64,000 nt of DNA from a candidate division CSSED10-310 bacterium (lineage in GTDB: Bacteria > CSSED10-310), in assembly GCA_016931515.1 (NCBI GenBank), contig JAFGEQ010000023.1, forward strand, positions 59,066 to 123,065, written 5' to 3'. The position numbers and the translations under genes are program-made. Numbering within the stretch: position 1 is the stretch's first letter; every line of letters begins with the position of its first letter. A model generated the notes under the pieces. That model was not told the origin of the DNA. It searched no databases and was given only the letters and a program-made list of their open reading frames with translations. Below are positions 60,559-64,000 of the stretch, piece by piece.

Positions 60559-63500
60559 GGTTCCCCCGCACACGCGGTGATAGACCCTTTCCAAACGGCG
60601 CTTTCATCGCTCTAGCCGTGGTTCCCCCGCACACGCGGTGATAGACCCCAATGGGCGCGCCCCCGGACAGACGTTCGAGAGGTTCCCCCGCACACGCGGT
60701 GATAGACCTCCTCCAGATTGTTTGTATAACGGACATCTTCAGGTTCCCCCGCACACGCGGTGATAGACCCATGGTCGTCACCGGAGATAAAACCATAAGG
60801 CAGGTTCCCCCGCACACGCGGTGATAGACCTCCGATGACTGGGAAAAGAAATAGTTGAAATAAGGTTCCCCCGCACACGCGGTGATAGACCCAAACTGAA
60901 CAAGTCCTATTCGTTTTTTTGTAGGGTTCCCCCGCACACGCGGTGATAGACCTTATCTTGAACACTTCCCATAACATCACTGAGAGGTTCCCCCGCACAC
61001 GCGGTGATAGACCTTCATATTGTCGGATGTATTTCCAGTCTGGGGAGGTTCCCCCGCACACGCGGTGATAGACCTCGATGATGAAAAGTATCAATGGATT
61101 CCAGCAGGGTTCCCCCGCACACGCGGTGATAGACCTCACTCATTATTCCTATTTTTAGAGAAGGGAGTGGTTCCCCCGCACACGCGGTGATAGACCTATA
61201 GTAAAGCAACAAGGTCCATTCCTTATTTTGGTTCCCCCGCACACGCGGTGATAGACCGCTCCCGCAACTCATCCGTCGTCGGCGCAGTACGGTTCCCCCG
61301 CACACGCGGTGATAGACCTACACTGGCAGCATTTCAGGAAGCGGCGAAATAGGTTCCCCCGCACACGCGGTGATAGACCCTCAGGACCTTGCCGTCGAGC
61401 CGTTTCACATAGGGTTCCCCCGCACACGCGGTGATAGACCTGCTTTTTGGTTGATTCATTTTTCGATCTCCTAGGTTCCCCCGCACACGCGGTGATAGAC
61501 CTCTGATAATGGCTGTCCGCATTTTAAGGGCGGTGGTTCCCCCGCACACGCGGTGATAGACCCCCGAAACGGCATATCATGGTTTGTTCAAAGTGGGTTC
61601 CCCCGCACACGCGGTGATAGACCTTTGTATGTCATTCGATGGTGATTTTCAAAAGGGGTTCCCCCGCACACGCGGTGATAGACCTGTTCCGCCTGATGGA
61701 TCAAGTTTTGCAATCTCGGTTCCCCCGCACACGCGGTGATAGACCTGATTAAAAGAGATAACATGCCTTCCGTGCCGAGGTTCCCCCGCACACGCGGTGA
61801 TAGACCCTTTATAATCTTTCACTTCTCATTCCCCTTGTTGGTTCCCCCGCACACGCGGTGATAGACCTTTGCTTACAAGTCAAGATATTATTTTACGGTG
61901 GGTTCCCCCGCACACGCGGTGATAGACCCTGCCAAAGGATAAGCCTCAACGGTCGCTGGTCGGTTCCCCCGCACACGCGGTGATAGACCCCATTGTGAGA
62001 CGGCTTGTGGCGATATCTTCAAGGTTCCCCCGCACACGCGGTGATAGACCCCGGTTTATCGTTTCCAAGATTGCACAGATTGAGGTTCCCCCGCACACGC
62101 GGTGATAGACCTGACGATTTGATAAAAAATACTGACGCATCCATGGTTCCCCCGCACACGCGGTGATAGACCTTGCACACTGTACCCGATATCTTCAATT
62201 ATGTGGGTTCCCCCGCACACGCGGTGATAGACCCCATCATATAATGCAGTAGATTTAATACGGAAAGGTTCCCCCGCACACGCGGTGATAGACCGTCTAT
62301 GAATATGGAATGGAAAGCAGATGAAGGGGTTCCCCCGCACACGCGGTGATAGACCATATCATTACTGCCAGAATCATATTCTGTTGCAGGTTCCCCCGCA
62401 CACGCGGTGATAGACCCTGTCCTTTTTCTCCAGCTCTATGATGTTCTCGGGTTCCCCCGCACACGCGGTGATAGACCTGGAATGCTCCCCACTCACTTTT
62501 TACCTTTGAAGGTTCCCCCGCACACGCGGTGATAGACCTCCGTTCCGTCAACGGCGGCACAAACTTGTTTAGGTTCCCCCGCACACGCGGTGATAGACCC
62601 TTCATCGGGATCACCGACCGAAGCGGACACACGGTTCCCCCGCACACGCGGTGATAGACCCCGCAAGGTCAAAATCTATCGGTATCGCAACGAGGTTCCC
62701 CCGCACACGCGGTGATAGACCCACCTACACTGGCAGTGGCTATGGCTACAACACGGTTCCCCCGCACACGCGGTGATAGACCTTTTTATGGTTCGTCACT
62801 CAAAATCGATGACGTGGTTCCCCCGCACACGCGGTGATAGACCCTCCGTCTGTTACGCTAACCACACCCATTAATAGGTTCCCCCGCACACGCGGTGATA
62901 GACCGGAGATCGAAACACATGGACCGGACTTCAGCCAGGTTCCCCCGCACACGCGGTGATAGACCGCGTTCCTGCTTCCGGCATGACGATGATGACAAGG
63001 TTCCCCCGCACACGCGGTGATAGACCTACCAATGGTAGTTTTATTTGGCAATGGCAAGTGGTTCCCCCGCACACGCGGTGATAGACCCATGAGCAATACG
63101 CCCTCTAAGGTGTGGCTGCCGGTTCCCCCGCACACGCGGTGATAGACCTGAAAAATGAAAGCATTGCCTTCCTGTGTCAGTGGTTCCCCCGCACACGCGG
63201 TGATAGACCTATAAACTACTTGGTAACATCATCATTGCCCTGGGTTCCCCCGCACACGCGGTGATAGACCCAGATTTGGCACACGCGTTATAATCGGCGT
63301 CCGGGTTCCCCCGCACACGCGGTGATAGACCCATTATTGTTAGCCCAACCGCCATAGACCCAGTGGTTCCCCCGCACACGCGGTGATAGACCTTATATGG
63401 GCCAGAACAGCTCAGGAAGCTATCGGGTTCCCCCGCACACGCGGTGATAGACCTGATCATTTAATGAGACTTGGAGAGGTTAAAAAGGTTCCCCCGCACA

Positions 63501-64000
63501 CGCGGTGATAGACCGAGGACCGTGATCCTCTCCTACATCGGAGCAATGGTTCCCCCGCACACGCGGTGATAGACCCTCTTCAGACGGACACGGTTCAGGG
63601 TAAGTGGAGGTTCCCCCGCACACGCGGTGATAGACCTTTATACTGGTTTAATCCGGTCAATGAGCAGTTGGTTCCCCCGCACACGCGGTGATAGACCCCG
63701 CGTAAATAATCATATTCGAAGTCGTGTTCCGGTTCCCCCGCACACGCGGTGATAGACCTGTTTTTCCATCTGAGATATCACCATGATCACAGGTTCCCCC
63801 GCACACGCGGTGATAGACCCGTGCTTCCGGATCTTCCAACCCTCGAACTTTGGGTTCCCCCGCACACGCGGTGATAGACCGTGTAACGGCTCAGCAGGTC
63901 AGATTTTAAAGCTGGTTCCCCCGCACACGCGGTGATAGACCCATCGAGGACTACGAGACCTTCCACTTCGGCGAGGTTCCCCCGCACACGCGGTGATAGA
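60559..64000 (+). CRISPR. Type I-E CRISPR array, 56 complete repeats plus a partial one, 56 spacers
   Basis: 28-bp repeats that begin GGTTCCCCCG and end GATAGACC start at 60559 and recur every 61 bp. The last copy, at 63975, is cut by the window edge. All copies read appear identical and every spacer is 33 bp by this boundary. The repeat aligns column by column with the E. coli I-E repeat up to base 28. It can fold CCGC-ACAC-GCGG with a C-U mismatch just below. The strand is set by the leader and cas genes on the left. The array continues beyond the window, so total size is unknown. Confidence 0.99.

Noticed and set aside
60494..63987. Long minus-strand frames with recurring GLSPRVRGN, SITACAGEP and VYHRVCGGT
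   Set aside because: These are the CRISPR repeat read in its three minus-strand frames. The 61-bp period shifts the frame by one each time, so the peptides cycle. They are not genes.
1..64000. tRNA, rRNA, insertion sequences or prophage genes
   Set aside because: None was recognised. No transposase, phage structural gene or cloverleaf-like segment stood out, though short RNA genes could be missed by eye.

Overview
The window looks like chromosome from a diderm (Gram-negative), probably anaerobic bacterium of an uncultured or poorly sampled lineage. The evidence is a putative outer-membrane porin, a small beta-barrel, lipoproteins with lipoboxes, a CpoB/YbgF-like protein and many signal peptides, plus an NAD-linked tungsten-type aldehyde oxidoreductase and no respiratory or photosynthetic genes. 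No rRNA or tRNA gene was seen, so the phylum cannot be fixed from this sequence.

Region 1 (1-19.2 kb) is mostly minus-strand housekeeping and envelope genes. It holds a partial porin, PhoR/PhoB, a divergent tricorn-like protease, a circularly permuted ATP-grasp protein, a HerA-like ATPase, a PiT phosphate transporter with a PhoU-like tail, SMC, and an ECF-type sigma factor paired with a soluble zinc-finger/TPR protein. Region 2 (19.3-35.7 kb) is plus-strand: a CpoB-like lipoprotein and a LysM protein, then a tightly packed run dprA-topA-xer-hslU-FN3 lipoprotein-dapA-dapB-S55 protease-beta-propeller protein, then two tandem DUF4412-like paralogues. hslV is missing from its usual place between xer and hslU, and HslU lacks the C-terminal tail that docks on HslV.

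Region 3 (35.8-43.8 kb) is patchy accessory DNA: pruA, a NusG-like gene bracketed by direct copies of a GTTGAAA-repeat element, an A+T-rich island of small membrane proteins (TspO-like, DUF2177, DUF1295, CPBP protease), and a secreted beta-helix protein. Region 4 (44-51.4 kb) holds an unusual redox operon. Two adjacent genes each carry part of an aldehyde ferredoxin oxidoreductase fused to part of an NADH-dehydrogenase-like electron input module: AFOR_N+NuoE-like+NuoF, and NuoG-like ferredoxin+AFOR catalytic domains. ThiF/MoeB-like and ThiS/MoaD-like genes for the pterin cofactor follow. A 56-bp tandem array of hairpins lies upstream.

Region 5 (51.5-64 kb) is a complete type I-E CRISPR-Cas locus (cas3, cse1, cse2, cas7, cas5, cas6e, cas1, cas2), an A+T-rich leader, and an array of 56 spacers with a strict 61-bp period that runs off the window. 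The base after the invariant 28-nt repeat is a pyrimidine in 49 of 56 cases, which suggests a PAM-derived 29th repeat position different from the G of E. coli. The best candidates for something undescribed are the split and module-swapped aldehyde oxidoreductase operon, the solo HslU, and the I-E array with a variable PAM-derived position.
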